64,000 nucleotides of DNA from Phycisphaerae bacterium (GCA_022072085.1 JAJVII010000022.1:1-64000); one strand, 5' to 3'; positions 33,969 to 43,021 are shown, numbered from the stretch's first letter. The notes: generated by a model from the sequence alone, not told the origin. Numbers and translations: made by a program.

Positions 33969-36791
33969 ATGAGGCGACGTGATTGGCTGGTCGGGGCGGG
34001 CGTGATCGCGGGCATGGCGTGGGCGTCGGCGGCCTGGGGGCAGGAACCCAAACCGGCAGCCGGCCCGCCGCTGGTCGTGCGGGCGTACCCGGTCGACGAC
34101 CTGCTGCCGGCCAGGATTGTCGTGACGCCGCCCCCCGCGCCGGCCCAGTCGGACGACGAGAACCCGTTCGAAGACGACGCCGGCGACGAGGAGTATGTCG
34201 AAGTCACGCCGGAAGAAAAATTCATAAGGATGGTTCGCAACGTCGTCGCCGCCGACTCGTGGGAGCCCACCGGCCAGGCCCGGCTGGCGATCCATCTCGG
34301 GCGGCTGCTCGTCGAACAGACCGAAGCCAACCAGGCGGCGGTCGCGGACCTGCTGAACCGCCTCCGCCATCCCCAGCCGCCGGGGCAGCGCGAGGAGGTG
34401 CCGCCGGCGATGGCAATGGCCCTGGCCCGCGTCGTGCCGCGACTGCGGATCAGGAACGCGACGCCGGCGCAGCTGCTCGAGCAGATCGGGCAGGCCTGGG
34501 ACGTGCGGATCGACGTGCGTTGGGACACGTTCGGCGATATCGGGATCACCGGGACCAACCCCGGCCGCGTCTCGGTCGACCTGCGCGACGCGACGCTCGG
34601 CGCCGCCCTGCGGGCCGCCGGGTCGGCCATTGCCGGCCGCGAGGATGTGTGCGATTACGCCATCCAGCCCGACCGCGTCCTGTTCGGGACCGTGGTCACG
34701 GACGCCCTGGCGTCGGCGAGCGTTCTTCGCGTCTACGCCGTCCGCGACCTGCTGGCTAACCATGACGGCTTCATCGATTCCAACAGGGTCGAAGAGTTCA
34801 AGCAAATGAACCGCTGCCTGATCCATCCTGACAGTTGGGCGCCGACGGGCGACTCGGTGCTGGAGGAACTGAACGGTTCGCTTATCGTCAAGGCGCCGCC
34901 GAGGGTCCACCGCGACCTGGCCGCCTTCCTGGAACTGTTGCGGCATCCGCCGGGCGTCGGCGGGGTGGTTGAGATGACCGCCGACGGGCAGCCGGGCGGC
35001 CGGGCGGCGTCGGACCGCGTGCGCGAGGGGCTGGCCAGGCGGATCGAGGCGGTGAACTTCAACAGGCCGACCCCGCTGGGCGACGCGCTGGACTGGATCG
35101 GCCAAGCCGGCGGGGTGAGCATCGGCGTCAACTGGGGGACGCTGGGCACGATCGGCATCACGCCGACCAACCCGGAGGTGAAACTGAGCCTGAAGGACAC
35201 GACGGTCGAGTCGGCTCTATACGAAGTTCTTTCGGCGGCGGCCGGTCGCGAGGACGTGCTGGACTTCGTCGTCAGCGACGGGATGGTGAAGATATCGACC
35301 CGGGATGACTTGCAGTGGAACAAGACCATCCGGCTGCACAACGTGACCGACCTGCTGGATCGGCTGGACGACCCACAGGCCGGTGAAAGAGTGGAGGAGT
35401 TCCATCGCTTCATCCGGTCGTGCGTGCGGCCTGACAGTTGGGCGCCGACGGGCGACGCGGGCATCCAGGAGTGGCGCTACGGCCTGTTGCTGATCCAGCA
35501 GCACCAGGAGGGCCACCGCGACGTGGCGCGGTTCTTCAAGATGTTGCGCGACCCGGCCCCGCGGACGCTGGCCGACCAGCCGCCCGAGGCGAACCGAGTC
35601 GCCCGCGCGAAGCTGCGGCGGTTGGGCGACGTGGATTTCAGCCGCCCGACGCCGCTGGGGGATGTGCTGGACTGGCTGGGGGACGCTGCGGGCGTGGACA
35701 TGGACGCCAACTGGGGGGCGCTGGCGATGATCGGCATCACGCAAACCAGCCCGAAGATCACCCTGCGCCTGCGCAACGGGACGGTCGAGGAGGCCTTGCG
35801 GCGGGCGTTGTCGGCGGCAGCCGGGCGCGAGGGCGTGCTGGACTACATGGTCCGCGACGGCGTGGTGAAGGTCTCGACGTGCGAGGACCTGCGGACGATC
35901 GAGTTCCTCCTGCGCTACGACGTGCACGACTTGGTCGGCGACGGCAGCGGCGACGCGAGCCTCTACGACGTGGATGAGTTCAAACGCCTCCTTCGCGCGA
36001 TTGTGCTGCCGGACACCTGGGCCCCGACGGGCGACGCACTCATGGAGTGGTGGCCCGGCTCGCTGATCGTCAAGCAGTCCGAGGCGGGGCATCGCGAACT
36101 GGACGCCCTGCTGGCAGTGCTGCGGAGCGGCGGCCGAACGCCCGCGGCCGCGATCCCCGAACTGGAGGCCGCCAAGCGCGCCGCCGACGCCCGGGCCGCG
36201 GAACTGGCTGCGGCGCTGAAGCGGCTGCGCGAGCAGGCGCCCCGCGACGACCTGTTCCGCCAGGCGGAACTGGTCGAAGGCGACATCGCGATGACGACCC
36301 GCCTGTTCGACTTGCAGGACATGCTCCGCCTGCTGCCGGAGGACTTCGTGCTGGCCTGGGCCGGCCCGGCTGAGGCCGACGACTGGGACGACGATGCGGG
36401 CGAGGCAAACGGCGAGTCGATCTTCGGCGACGACGATGACAGCAGCGCCAACAACAACAACGACAACGGCAATGGCGGCGGCCCGTTCAGCCAGCCCCAG
36501 TGGGGCGCGTGGGCCCGGGAGCGGCGGGATGACACCGAGCGGCGGGTCGCGGCGGTGCAGACCTGCCTCCGCGCCCACGTGGCGGCCCCGAGCTGGGCCC
36601 CGACAGGCGACGCGAACGTGGAGGGGTTCCGCAGTTGCCTGCTGGTCAAGCAGACGCCGGCGGTCCAGATCGAAGTCGCGCGGTTCCTGGTCGGTCTCTC
36701 CGATGCAACTCGCTTCGGCAACGCCGCGGAACTCAAACGACTGATGCCCCCGCCGCCCGCGATCGGCGACGGTCCCAACCGGGGGGAATGA
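33969..36791 (+). CDS. Exported protein of alternating STN-like and W-PTGD repeats
   Basis: A 940-residue exported protein beginning MRRRDWLVGAGVIAGMAWAS, with a twin-arginine-like signal. Two modules alternate: W modules with SWAPTGD (near residues 97, 290, 491, 685, 875, five copies) and S modules resembling STN/secretin N domains (about 155-245, 358-448, 553-641), each with an IGIT.TNP core and an AAGREDVLD block. A short coiled coil (about 731-788) and an acidic Asn-rich linker (803-838) precede the last W. Secretin-type N domains bind partners in outer-membrane complexes; no secretin barrel is present. Start ATG chosen because the signal begins there; GGGAGG upstream. Confidence 0.75.
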   Translation: MRRRDWLVGAGVIAGMAWASAAWGQEPKPAAGPPLVVRAYPVDDLLPARIVVTPPPAPAQSDDENPFEDDAGDEEYVEVTPEEKFIRMVRNVVAADSWEPTGQARLAIHLGRLLVEQTEANQAAVADLLNRLRHPQPPGQREEVPPAMAMALARVVPRLRIRNATPAQLLEQIGQAWDVRIDVRWDTFGDIGITGTNPGRVSVDLRDATLGAALRAAGSAIAGREDVCDYAIQPDRVLFGTVVTDALASASVLRVYAVRDLLANHDGFIDSNRVEEFKQMNRCLIHPDSWAPTGDSVLEELNGSLIVKAPPRVHRDLAAFLELLRHPPGVGGVVEMTADGQPGGRAASDRVREGLARRIEAVNFNRPTPLGDALDWIGQAGGVSIGVNWGTLGTIGITPTNPEVKLSLKDTTVESALYEVLSAAAGREDVLDFVVSDGMVKISTRDDLQWNKTIRLHNVTDLLDRLDDPQAGERVEEFHRFIRSCVRPDSWAPTGDAGIQEWRYGLLLIQQHQEGHRDVARFFKMLRDPAPRTLADQPPEANRVARAKLRRLGDVDFSRPTPLGDVLDWLGDAAGVDMDANWGALAMIGITQTSPKITLRLRNGTVEEALRRALSAAAGREGVLDYMVRDGVVKVSTCEDLRTIEFLLRYDVHDLVGDGSGDASLYDVDEFKRLLRAIVLPDTWAPTGDALMEWWPGSLIVKQSEAGHRELDALLAVLRSGGRTPAAAIPELEAAKRAADARAAELAAALKRLREQAPRDDLFRQAELVEGDIAMTTRLFDLQDMLRLLPEDFVLAWAGPAEADDWDDDAGEANGESIFGDDDDSSANNNNDNGNGGGPFSQPQWGAWARERRDDTERRVAAVQTCLRAHVAAPSWAPTGDANVEGFRSCLLVKQTPAVQIEVARFLVGLSDATRFGNAAELKRLMPPPPAIGDGPNRGE

Positions 36792-36870
36792 GCTTGAGGG
36801 GGGCGTTCGCAAGATGCAGCGGCTCGCGTACTGCGCGGGCGGGGGTAGAATGACAGCGAAGGAGGCGGCC

Positions 36871-38310
36871 ATGAAACGCACCACCGGGTGGATGCTGGCG
36901 TTGGGGTTGGCGGCGGCGACGGCGGGGCTGGTCGGCTGTCCGTGGGACGGCCTGCTGGGGCTCAGCGGCGACGGGCAACGCGTCGTCGTGCAGGCCGGCG
37001 GCAGCGGCGACCCGATGCTCGTGCTCGGCCGCGACGGCAAGGAGATCGCCCGGCTCACCGGCCGCGAGATGCTCGGCGAAGCCAAGCCCGGCCCGGCGTT
37101 CGTGCCCGGCGCCAAGGGCGGTCACGAAATCGTCTACTGGCGGGTCACACTCTCGCCGGCCGACATGGCACAGGCGCGGGGCGGCGTGCCCGAGACCCAG
37201 CCGGCTGACGACAAGACGCTGATCGTCCCGGCGATGGTGGAACTGATGCGTTTCGATCCCGACGCTGCGGCCGCAAAGCCTCGACCCGTCTACCGCTTTC
37301 GCACGCAATGGAAGAGCGACCTGCCAAGCGGGCCGCCGCCGAGCCTTTCGTCGGACGGCCGTCGGGCGGCGTTCTACCGGATGGGCAGTGACGGCAAGCC
37401 GATCGACCCGCGTGCGATCGTCGTGGACCTGGCGGCCGGCCGACTGCTGGCCGAGTGCCCCGACTGCCTGTTCCCCTGCCTGTTCGACGCCGGGCGGAAG
37501 CTGGCGGGCCTGACGGTGCAGGGCGGGCTGGCGGCGATCATGGAGAAGTCCGAGAAGGGCGAGGAGGTGGACGAGGCGACGCTACGGTTCGCGATCGCGG
37601 TCTACGACCTGCCCTCGGCTGACCAGCCGAACCTGCGCAGGGAGGCGGATCGTCCGCTCCCGGCGTCGCTCCGCGACACGCCGGTGCTGGCCTCGACGCG
37701 GCGCGACGGCCTGCTGGTCAAGCTCAACGACGCCCTGCTCATCGACGACGGCAAGGACCTGCGGACACTCTGGGCCGACGCGCCGGAGCAATTCGCCTTC
37801 AGCGCCGACGGGCGATGGCTGGTCGCGGTTGCGGCGCCCCCGCCGGCGAGCCAGCCGGACGCCGCCGAGCAAGCCCAGGCCCCGACCAGCCAGCCGGAAC
37901 GGGTCGATCATCCCATCCCGGCCCTGCCGGCAGCCCTGGCGGGCCAGCAGACGCTCTACCTGCTCGACCGCGACGCGGCCGGGGCGGCGTGGCGCAAGAT
38001 TCACGCGACGGCCGACCCGTTCGAGATCGAGCAGCCGGCCGTCAGCGAGGACGGCAAGACCGTGACGTTCGTCGAATGGCACGACCCCGGCCAGGACCGC
38101 CCCAAGGAGGGCCGCCTGGCCATCCTCGACGTGGCCAGCGGCAAGCCGACGTTCACGACCGACCTGCTGAGACTGACCGGTGCAGCCGGCCCGTCGATCA
38201 AGATCGTACCCGCACCGCCGCAGGCGGAAAGAGTCCAGCCCGATTCCGCGCCGGCGGGCGAGTGGAAGATCATCGACGGTAAGTGGCAGTTCATGCCCGC
38301 GGGCGATTGA
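36871..38310 (+). CDS. Lipoprotein with propeller-like repeats
   Basis: A 479-residue lipoprotein: KRTTGWMLALGLAAATAGLV followed by GC, the lipobox. Later segments LSLSSDGRRAAFYRMGSDG-like, FAFSADGRWLVAVAAPP and PAVSEDGKTVTFVEWHDPG are PD40 propeller strands, here fewer and more degenerate than in the protein at 14669. Linkers contain ETQPADDK, PASQPDA and PTSQPER. Start ATG 36871 with GGAGG upstream; the longer frame from 36814 would place the signal internally. Function unknown, likely a periplasmic or surface binding protein. Confidence 0.68.
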   Translation: MKRTTGWMLALGLAAATAGLVGCPWDGLLGLSGDGQRVVVQAGGSGDPMLVLGRDGKEIARLTGREMLGEAKPGPAFVPGAKGGHEIVYWRVTLSPADMAQARGGVPETQPADDKTLIVPAMVELMRFDPDAAAAKPRPVYRFRTQWKSDLPSGPPPSLSSDGRRAAFYRMGSDGKPIDPRAIVVDLAAGRLLAECPDCLFPCLFDAGRKLAGLTVQGGLAAIMEKSEKGEEVDEATLRFAIAVYDLPSADQPNLRREADRPLPASLRDTPVLASTRRDGLLVKLNDALLIDDGKDLRTLWADAPEQFAFSADGRWLVAVAAPPPASQPDAAEQAQAPTSQPERVDHPIPALPAALAGQQTLYLLDRDAAGAAWRKIHATADPFEIEQPAVSEDGKTVTFVEWHDPGQDRPKEGRLAILDVASGKPTFTTDLLRLTGAAGPSIKIVPAPPQAERVQPDSAPAGEWKIIDGKWQFMPAGD

Positions 38311-38321
38311 GCGTCGGCGGG

Positions 38322-39632
38322 TCACGCCTCCGGCGGGTCGAAGGCGGCGGCGGCCTCGACGTTGCGGCACTCGGCGGCGATGGCGTGGAAGAGACGCTCC
38401 TCGGCGGCCGTCAGGGTCACCTTGCGGCGGGCCATCACTGTGCGGGCGACTTCCAACCCCTTCTCCACGTCGTAGGCCCGGCGCTCAGTGTCGGTCAGCC
38501 AGCAGAAGCTGGGCACGAACTTGGGCGGGAATGCGTTGCAGACGACGTTGGCGCAGAAGCCCACCACCGACCCGGTCGAAAAACTCGCGTTGATGCTGCT
38601 CTTGGAGTGGTCGCCCATCGTCAGGCCGACGAACTTCTGCCCGCTGTCCACCTCGACGCCGTTGATCGGCACGCGGACCGGCCCGTAGGTGTTCTTCAGG
38701 TCGCTGTTGATCGAGTCGGCGGCGATGTTGATCCAGGCGCCCAGCACCGCGTGGCCGAGGAAGCCGTCGTGCTGCTTGTTGGAGTAGCCCCAGATGACCG
38801 ACTCCTCGACCTCGCCGCCGACCTTGCAGACCGGCCCGATGGTCGTGCCCTCGTGGATGCAGGCGCCGGGCTGAATGAGCGTGCCGTGGCAGATGGCGAC
38901 GGGCCCCTGGATGGTGCAGTTGGGCGAAATCGTCACGCCGTCGCCGATCCAGATCGGGCCCTTCTCGGCGTCCAGCACGGTGCAGGGCTTGACGACCGAG
39001 CCCTTGCCGACGTGGATGCTCCCGGGTTCCAGCAGGTAGGCCCCGTCGTAGACGCGGCCCTCGATGGCCGGCCGCCCGCCCGCGGCGATCGCCGCGTTCC
39101 AGTCCAGCATCATCTGCTCATGGTTGTGGCGGACGATGTCCCAGGGGTAGTCGATCATCGAGCCCGGGGCCTCCTCGCGGCGGCCGATCCTGGAGGCCCA
39201 GGCTTCGGCGTCGGGGGCGTCGCCGGCCAGCAGCATGTCGGGGTCCAACGCCCGGGCCGACTGGGCCGACAGCCTCAGCCAGGCGACCTGCCCGCCGCAG
39301 ACGCCGACGGCTGGCGGGCCCGCAACGGCCGGTCGACTGGCGATGTCGCCGCCGAAGAGGTAGCGGGCGTTGACCAGCAGGACGGAGGCAGCCGACGCGG
39401 GCACGGGGACGTTCACGTGGGCGTCGGAATTGCGTTCGGCGACGACGTCCGCCAGCATGTCGCGGACCCAGAGGTAGACCGGCTCGGGTCCGCCGGGCTC
39501 AGCCGGGGCGGCGAAGTGCTTGCGGAGCAGGCGGCGGCGTCCGCAGCGAAGTTCGCCCACGCTGCGCCACCAGACCAGCGGCAGAAGGTTGCGGAAGCCG
39601 GCGTCTTCAAACAGGATGCGGACGGCGTGCAT
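38322..39632 (-). CDS. Alternative GlmU-type sugar-phosphate nucleotidyltransferase
   Basis: A 436-residue protein matching the TIGR03991-type alternative GlmU of bacteria with atypical cell walls. Its start LFEDAGFRNLLPLVWWRSVG replaces the normal GlmU pyrophosphorylase signature, and the second half is a left-handed beta helix (GSIHVGKGSVVKPCTVLDAE, GDGVTISPNCTIQG, GTTIGPVCKVGGE, NSDLKNTYGPVRV). It probably makes UDP-GlcNAc or a related nucleotide sugar from the phosphate. Convergent with the lipoprotein upstream, only 11 nt apart. Confidence 0.85.
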   Translation of the reverse strand: MHAVRILFEDAGFRNLLPLVWWRSVGELRCGRRRLLRKHFAAPAEPGGPEPVYLWVRDMLADVVAERNSDAHVNVPVPASAASVLLVNARYLFGGDIASRPAVAGPPAVGVCGGQVAWLRLSAQSARALDPDMLLAGDAPDAEAWASRIGRREEAPGSMIDYPWDIVRHNHEQMMLDWNAAIAAGGRPAIEGRVYDGAYLLEPGSIHVGKGSVVKPCTVLDAEKGPIWIGDGVTISPNCTIQGPVAICHGTLIQPGACIHEGTTIGPVCKVGGEVEESVIWGYSNKQHDGFLGHAVLGAWINIAADSINSDLKNTYGPVRVPINGVEVDSGQKFVGLTMGDHSKSSINASFSTGSVVGFCANVVCNAFPPKFVPSFCWLTDTERRAYDVEKGLEVARTVMARRKVTLTAAEERLFHAIAAECRNVEAAAAFDPPEA

Positions 39633-39725
39633 GGGCGTCTCCCAACGGGCGCGTTGCCCGCAAGTTGAGTCGGGCCAATGGCGAGGCTACTTGAATTCGG
39701 ATTGTCCCGTCCCGGATCGGTCTGT

Positions 39726-39759
39726 GGAAAAGGCCCGCACGCCGGAGCGCACGGGCCTT
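39726..39759 (-). terminator. Terminator-like hairpin, minus-strand reading
   Basis: AAGGCCCG and CGGGCCTT (39730-39737 / 39752-39759) with an inner CGC/GCG stem; on the minus strand it is followed by TTTTCC. It lies immediately downstream of the structured RNA if that RNA is on the minus strand, and upstream of the minus-strand GlmU gene. Confidence 0.45.
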
Positions 39760-39763
39760 GGAC

Positions 39764-39973
39764 TAAAAAGCCAAGGTTGAAGCCTCCACCGCAATGCCGT
39801 GAGGAAAGTTTTGATTGAACCCTTTATATCACGTGGGCGGTCAGTCGGCCGGGCTTGGCGTCCTCGCAGGGAGGCATGCCGGCGTGCGGCCGATAGAGGG
39901 TGCCCCGGGTTCAGTTATCGGTTCGAATCAAAAGAATCCTAGCACGAACATGGCAGAGACCCTTGGCTTTTTA
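39764..39973. ncRNA. Candidate rod-shaped structured RNA, about 210 nt
   Basis: The first and last 13 nt are perfect complements (TAAAAAGCCAAGG at 39764-39776 and CCTTGGCTTTTTA at 39961-39973). Inside, further pairings fall in nested order: TGCC 39795/GGCA 39952, GTG 39799/CAC 39943, AGGA 39802/TCCT 39937, TTTTGAT 39809/ATCAAAA 39927, TGAACCC 39816/GGGTTCA 39907 with a 13-nt one-sided bulge, GGGC 39835/GCCC 39902, TCGGCCG 39845/CGGCCGA 39887 and a small terminal hairpin. No protein frame is plausible. The overall rod with a closing stem and asymmetric bulge recalls 6S RNA, but no conserved 6S sequence is recognised. Strand is ambiguous. It lies in a 676-nt gene-free gap (39633-40308). Confidence 0.5.
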
Positions 39974-40197
39974 ATTGCGAAAGAGCGTGAATCGAAGCTC
40001 GGACCTGCTCACTACTTCATCCTAGCATTCAGATTATCGTCAAGCAAGCGGGGGTGACTTGAGAAACGGCGCAGATTCGCGTTAATCTTTGTTTGCACAA
40101 CGTCGGCAGGGGGGGTGAGGCGGCGCATTTCACAGGCTCGGGCCGCCGCCGGGCGGGGGCGGCCCGCCCGACAGGCAGCCGACAGGCCATCTATGTC

Positions 40198-40225
40198 TTG
40201 CAACCGGCCGGTTTTGGCCTATACT
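40198..40225 (+). promoter_or_regulatory. Sigma70-type promoter for the PpiD-like gene
   Basis: TTGCAA, 16-nt spacer, TATACT, 84 nt upstream of the ATG at 40309. Five of six -10 bases match consensus. Confidence 0.5.
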
Positions 40226-40308
40226 CACCGGTTCGCAAGTGTTCGCCCCGGGTCGCGGCGCCCCTCCGGACGCCGACGGGGCGGTCACACGGGAGGCACG
40301 CTACAGCC

Positions 40309-42708
40309 ATGATGAAATTCTTCCGTAAGCACCAGAAGGGCATCCTGCTGCTGATGGTGGCGCTGATGGTGCTGTTCATCGCCGGCTCAATCGCCTTCGA
40401 TGTGCTCAGCAACGTGATCCAGAGCATCATCGGCGGCCGGGCCAAGCTGGCCACCATCGAGCTGGCCGGCGAGACGGTCAAGATCAAGCCGCAGGCCGTG
40501 AGCGCCAGCAACGCCGAACTCGAAGTCCTGCACAATCTGGACCGCACCTCGCTGGACGTGATGCTCCAGAAGTATAAGGACTACCCCCGCGAGCTGCTGG
40601 GCTACATCGCGCAGAGCATGCCCAGCATCGGCAAGTTCGTCGACCGCTATCTCACTCGCGAGGGCGGCGCCGAGGACGCCGAGACCTGGTATCTCTGGAA
40701 ACTGCTCGTGCAGCACTACGCCATCCAGGTCACCGATGGCGAGCGCGACGAGTTCATGAAGCAGTGCAACATCACCCCCGAGGTCGCCGACACGGTCCGC
40801 CAGAACTCCAAGATGACCCGGGACGCGATCCTGGAGACCATCCGCCAGGTCGTGGCGATGCAGAAGCTCGAGACGCTGATGCAGGCGACGGCGACCAACG
40901 TCAGCGAACATGACGTGCAGGTGCTGGTGCGGGATCTCAACCGCATGGTCAAGCTGGACATGGTCCGGCCGGACTTCGAGGCCATCGAGAAGGCCCAGCC
41001 GGCGCCCAGCCAGGAGGACATCCAGGCCCAGTTCGACCGGTTCAAGGACCGCTTCGCCGGCAACAGGCCGTTTGACTTCGGCTATCGCGTCCCGTCCAAG
41101 GTGGCCCTGGAGTTCCTGGTCATCGACACCGATGAGGTCGCCAGGCGCCCCGAGTTGCTCGACATCCAGTACAAGGACGACGACGGCAACATCTTCAAGG
41201 GCGAGGACGCCGTCTACCGCTACTGGGCCGGCCGCAAGGCGTCGTACACCAAGTCCGTGACCGTCGTCGTGCCGCCGACCACGCAGCCGGAAGAGTCGCC
41301 GACCTCCCAGGAGGACGGGAGCCCGACCTCGCAGGACGACAAGGTCGCCTCCACCCAGCCGGCCGCGACCCCCCAGCCCCAGACCCGCACCGAGAGCGTG
41401 CCCAAGACCTTCGCCGAGGCCGCCTCGGAGGTCCGCATCGAGTTGGCCAACCGGCCCGATCCGACCAAGGGCCTCTCGCCGGCGGAGTCCTACGCCCTCG
41501 ACGAGCTGCGCAAGGCCGTCAACGAGATCGAGGCCTGGCCGGGCGGGGCCGTCAAGGCCGTCTACCGCGACTACGGCGGCAACAGCAAGGACACCGTCGA
41601 AGCCAAACTCGGCGGCGCCGCCGGGCTGGACATCTTCCGCTCGCCGATGTTCGCCGACAGCGACTGGTCCGGCGGCACGGCGTCCGCCGGCGACCTGACC
41701 CGGACGCGGGCCTTCCGCACGGCCACGCGGCTGACCGGCGGGCAGCAGACGCTGCGGACCGAGGCGTTCAACGTCAAGGAACTGGTCGGGGACACGCCCC
41801 TGCCCGGCGCCGGGAGCCCGCGCGGCGTGATGGATCAGCGCGACGAAATCTGGCGCGACGGGTCGCGTTTGTTCATCTGGCGGGTGATCGGCGCCCGCAA
41901 GGACCACGCCCCCGAAGAAATTACCCCGGAGTTGTCCGGACAGATCGTTAAGGACATCGTCCGCCGCAAGGCGTACGACATGGCCAAGGACAAGATCCAG
42001 ATGCTCCAGACCCGCCTCCAGGAGGGCAAGACCCTCGTCCAGGCGGTGGACGTGACCAACCAGGAGATCCGCCTGGCCCTGCCCCAGGCCCCGACGACGC
42101 AGCCGGCGACGACCCAGCCCGAGCAGCCGATCGAATACCTCAGCATCTTCCCGACCCAGGTGGCCAAGCGCTTCATGAGCGCCGACTGGCAGTGGATGGG
42201 CAAGAGGATGTCCGAGCTTCAGCAGCAGAACTTCCCGCAGGACCAGATGCTCACGCGGGTGATGATCGAAGCGATGCTCGACCGCGATCAGCAGACCGGC
42301 CAGCCTGACCCGAAGGTCGTCCTGGTGCCCTACATGCCCCTGCTGGCGCGGACGCCCAAGGTGACGGCCAAGGCCTTCGAATTGGCCGAGCAGGCCGAGC
42401 ATCCCGCCGGCGGCGTGGTGACCCCGTCGCTGTCGGCGGTCATTGAGGACGACGCGATCGGCATGGTTGCCGAAGAGCCCGTGCTGGTGCTGATCCAGTA
42501 CGTGGGCACGGTCGAGCCGACGCAGGCCCAGTACGAGCAGGACCGGTTCCGGGCCTACGCCTACGTCGCGGCGTCAGCCAACATCGAGTTCCAGCGGCGC
42601 TGGTACAGTCCGACCGAGCTTCGCGCCCGGCTGAAGTACCAGAAGGCCGAGTCGACTGGACGCCTTTACGAGCCGACCCCGATAGGCCCGCCGCCGCTGC
42701 CGGATTAG
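40309..42708 (+). CDS. Membrane-anchored PpiD/SurA-like folding factor
   Basis: A 799-residue protein with one N-terminal membrane helix (KGILLLMVALMVLFIAGSIA) after a short basic segment, then a large periplasmic part. Residues about 120-260 resemble the SurA/PpiD chaperone helix domain (LVQHYAIQVTDGERDEFMKQ, MTRDAILETIRQVVAMQKLE). A peptidyl-prolyl isomerase (rotamase) domain is not clearly visible, as in many planctomycete members. Linkers contain VPPTTQPEESPTSQ and TTQPATTQPEQP. Likely assists folding of exported proteins. Start ATG 40309 with GGGAGG 12 nt upstream; an ATG 3 nt later is equally possible. Confidence 0.65.
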   Translation: MMKFFRKHQKGILLLMVALMVLFIAGSIAFDVLSNVIQSIIGGRAKLATIELAGETVKIKPQAVSASNAELEVLHNLDRTSLDVMLQKYKDYPRELLGYIAQSMPSIGKFVDRYLTREGGAEDAETWYLWKLLVQHYAIQVTDGERDEFMKQCNITPEVADTVRQNSKMTRDAILETIRQVVAMQKLETLMQATATNVSEHDVQVLVRDLNRMVKLDMVRPDFEAIEKAQPAPSQEDIQAQFDRFKDRFAGNRPFDFGYRVPSKVALEFLVIDTDEVARRPELLDIQYKDDDGNIFKGEDAVYRYWAGRKASYTKSVTVVVPPTTQPEESPTSQEDGSPTSQDDKVASTQPAATPQPQTRTESVPKTFAEAASEVRIELANRPDPTKGLSPAESYALDELRKAVNEIEAWPGGAVKAVYRDYGGNSKDTVEAKLGGAAGLDIFRSPMFADSDWSGGTASAGDLTRTRAFRTATRLTGGQQTLRTEAFNVKELVGDTPLPGAGSPRGVMDQRDEIWRDGSRLFIWRVIGARKDHAPEEITPELSGQIVKDIVRRKAYDMAKDKIQMLQTRLQEGKTLVQAVDVTNQEIRLALPQAPTTQPATTQPEQPIEYLSIFPTQVAKRFMSADWQWMGKRMSELQQQNFPQDQMLTRVMIEAMLDRDQQTGQPDPKVVLVPYMPLLARTPKVTAKAFELAEQAEHPAGGVVTPSLSAVIEDDAIGMVAEEPVLVLIQYVGTVEPTQAQYEQDRFRAYAYVAASANIEFQRRWYSPTELRARLKYQKAESTGRLYEPTPIGPPPLPD

Positions 42709-42773
42709 TCGGCCTGGACCGCCGTCGGCTGCAGGGCCATCGCAAAGTCCGGGAGGCTGGATCAAACGCAGAG

Positions 42774-42869
42774 CGGATGAGCGGCAGAGGTCCGACAGAG
42801 TCTTGAATTCTTTGAGAAGAAATACCTCTGTCCCAACCTCTGCCCTTCTGCGTTCATGGCTTTGCGTTT
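42774..42869 (+). repeat. Intergenic palindrome before tRNA-Phe (GCAGAGG words)
   Basis: AAACGCA at 42774 pairs with TGCGTTT at 42863; within, GGCAGAGGT and GACAGAG pair with ACCTCTGCC and CTCTGTC. A near-perfect stem of about 35 bp interrupted by small bulges, central part AT-rich (TTGAATTCTTTGAG). Lies between the PpiD-like gene and the tRNA promoter. Confidence 0.7.
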
Positions 42870-42894
42870 GTCTTGCCGTCGAACGCGTCGCGGC

Positions 42895-42922
42895 TTGACA
42901 GAACGGCGCCATCGGCTAACAT
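42895..42922 (+). promoter_or_regulatory. Promoter of tRNA-Phe
   Basis: Perfect TTGACA, 16-nt spacer, TAACAT; the tRNA begins 16 nt after the -10, as expected for a stable-RNA promoter. Confidence 0.7.
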
Positions 42923-42937
42923 GAACATTCCGCCAAC

Positions 42938-43010
42938 GGGTAGGTAGCTCAGTTGGTAGAGCACGGCACTGAAAATGCCGGTGTCGCCGGTTCAAATCCG
43001 GCCCTGCCCA
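42938..43010 (+). tRNA. tRNA-Phe (GAA)
   Basis: Cloverleaf of 73 nt: acceptor GGGTAGG/CCTGCCC (one G-T pair), D arm GCTC/GAGC with AGTTGGTA loop, anticodon stem CGGCA/TGCCG with loop CTGAAAA (anticodon GAA), T arm GCCGG TTCAAAT CCGGC and discriminator A. CCA is not encoded. Flanked by a promoter and a hairpin, with a recombinase remnant beyond it. Confidence 0.97.
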
Positions 43011-43021
43011 TTTGATTGGAT

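Noticed and set aside
39795-39810. GAGGAAAGT resembling the RNase P P4 core
   Set aside because: The rest of the RNase P signature and length are missing, and this block pairs within the rod.
39914-39930. A T-loop-like GGTTCGAATC suggesting tmRNA or tRNA
   Set aside because: Flanking bases do not form a T stem and no acceptor or anticodon arms fit; it is the bulge of the rod-shaped RNA.
39815-40057. 80-codon frame in the gap before the PpiD-like gene
   Set aside because: Overlaps the structured RNA, composition unlike proteins, no ribosome site.
42938-43010. tRNA-Phe as attachment site with a downstream direct repeat
   Set aside because: I searched by eye for its 3' end TTCAAATCCGGC elsewhere in the window and found none; the integration idea stays an inference.
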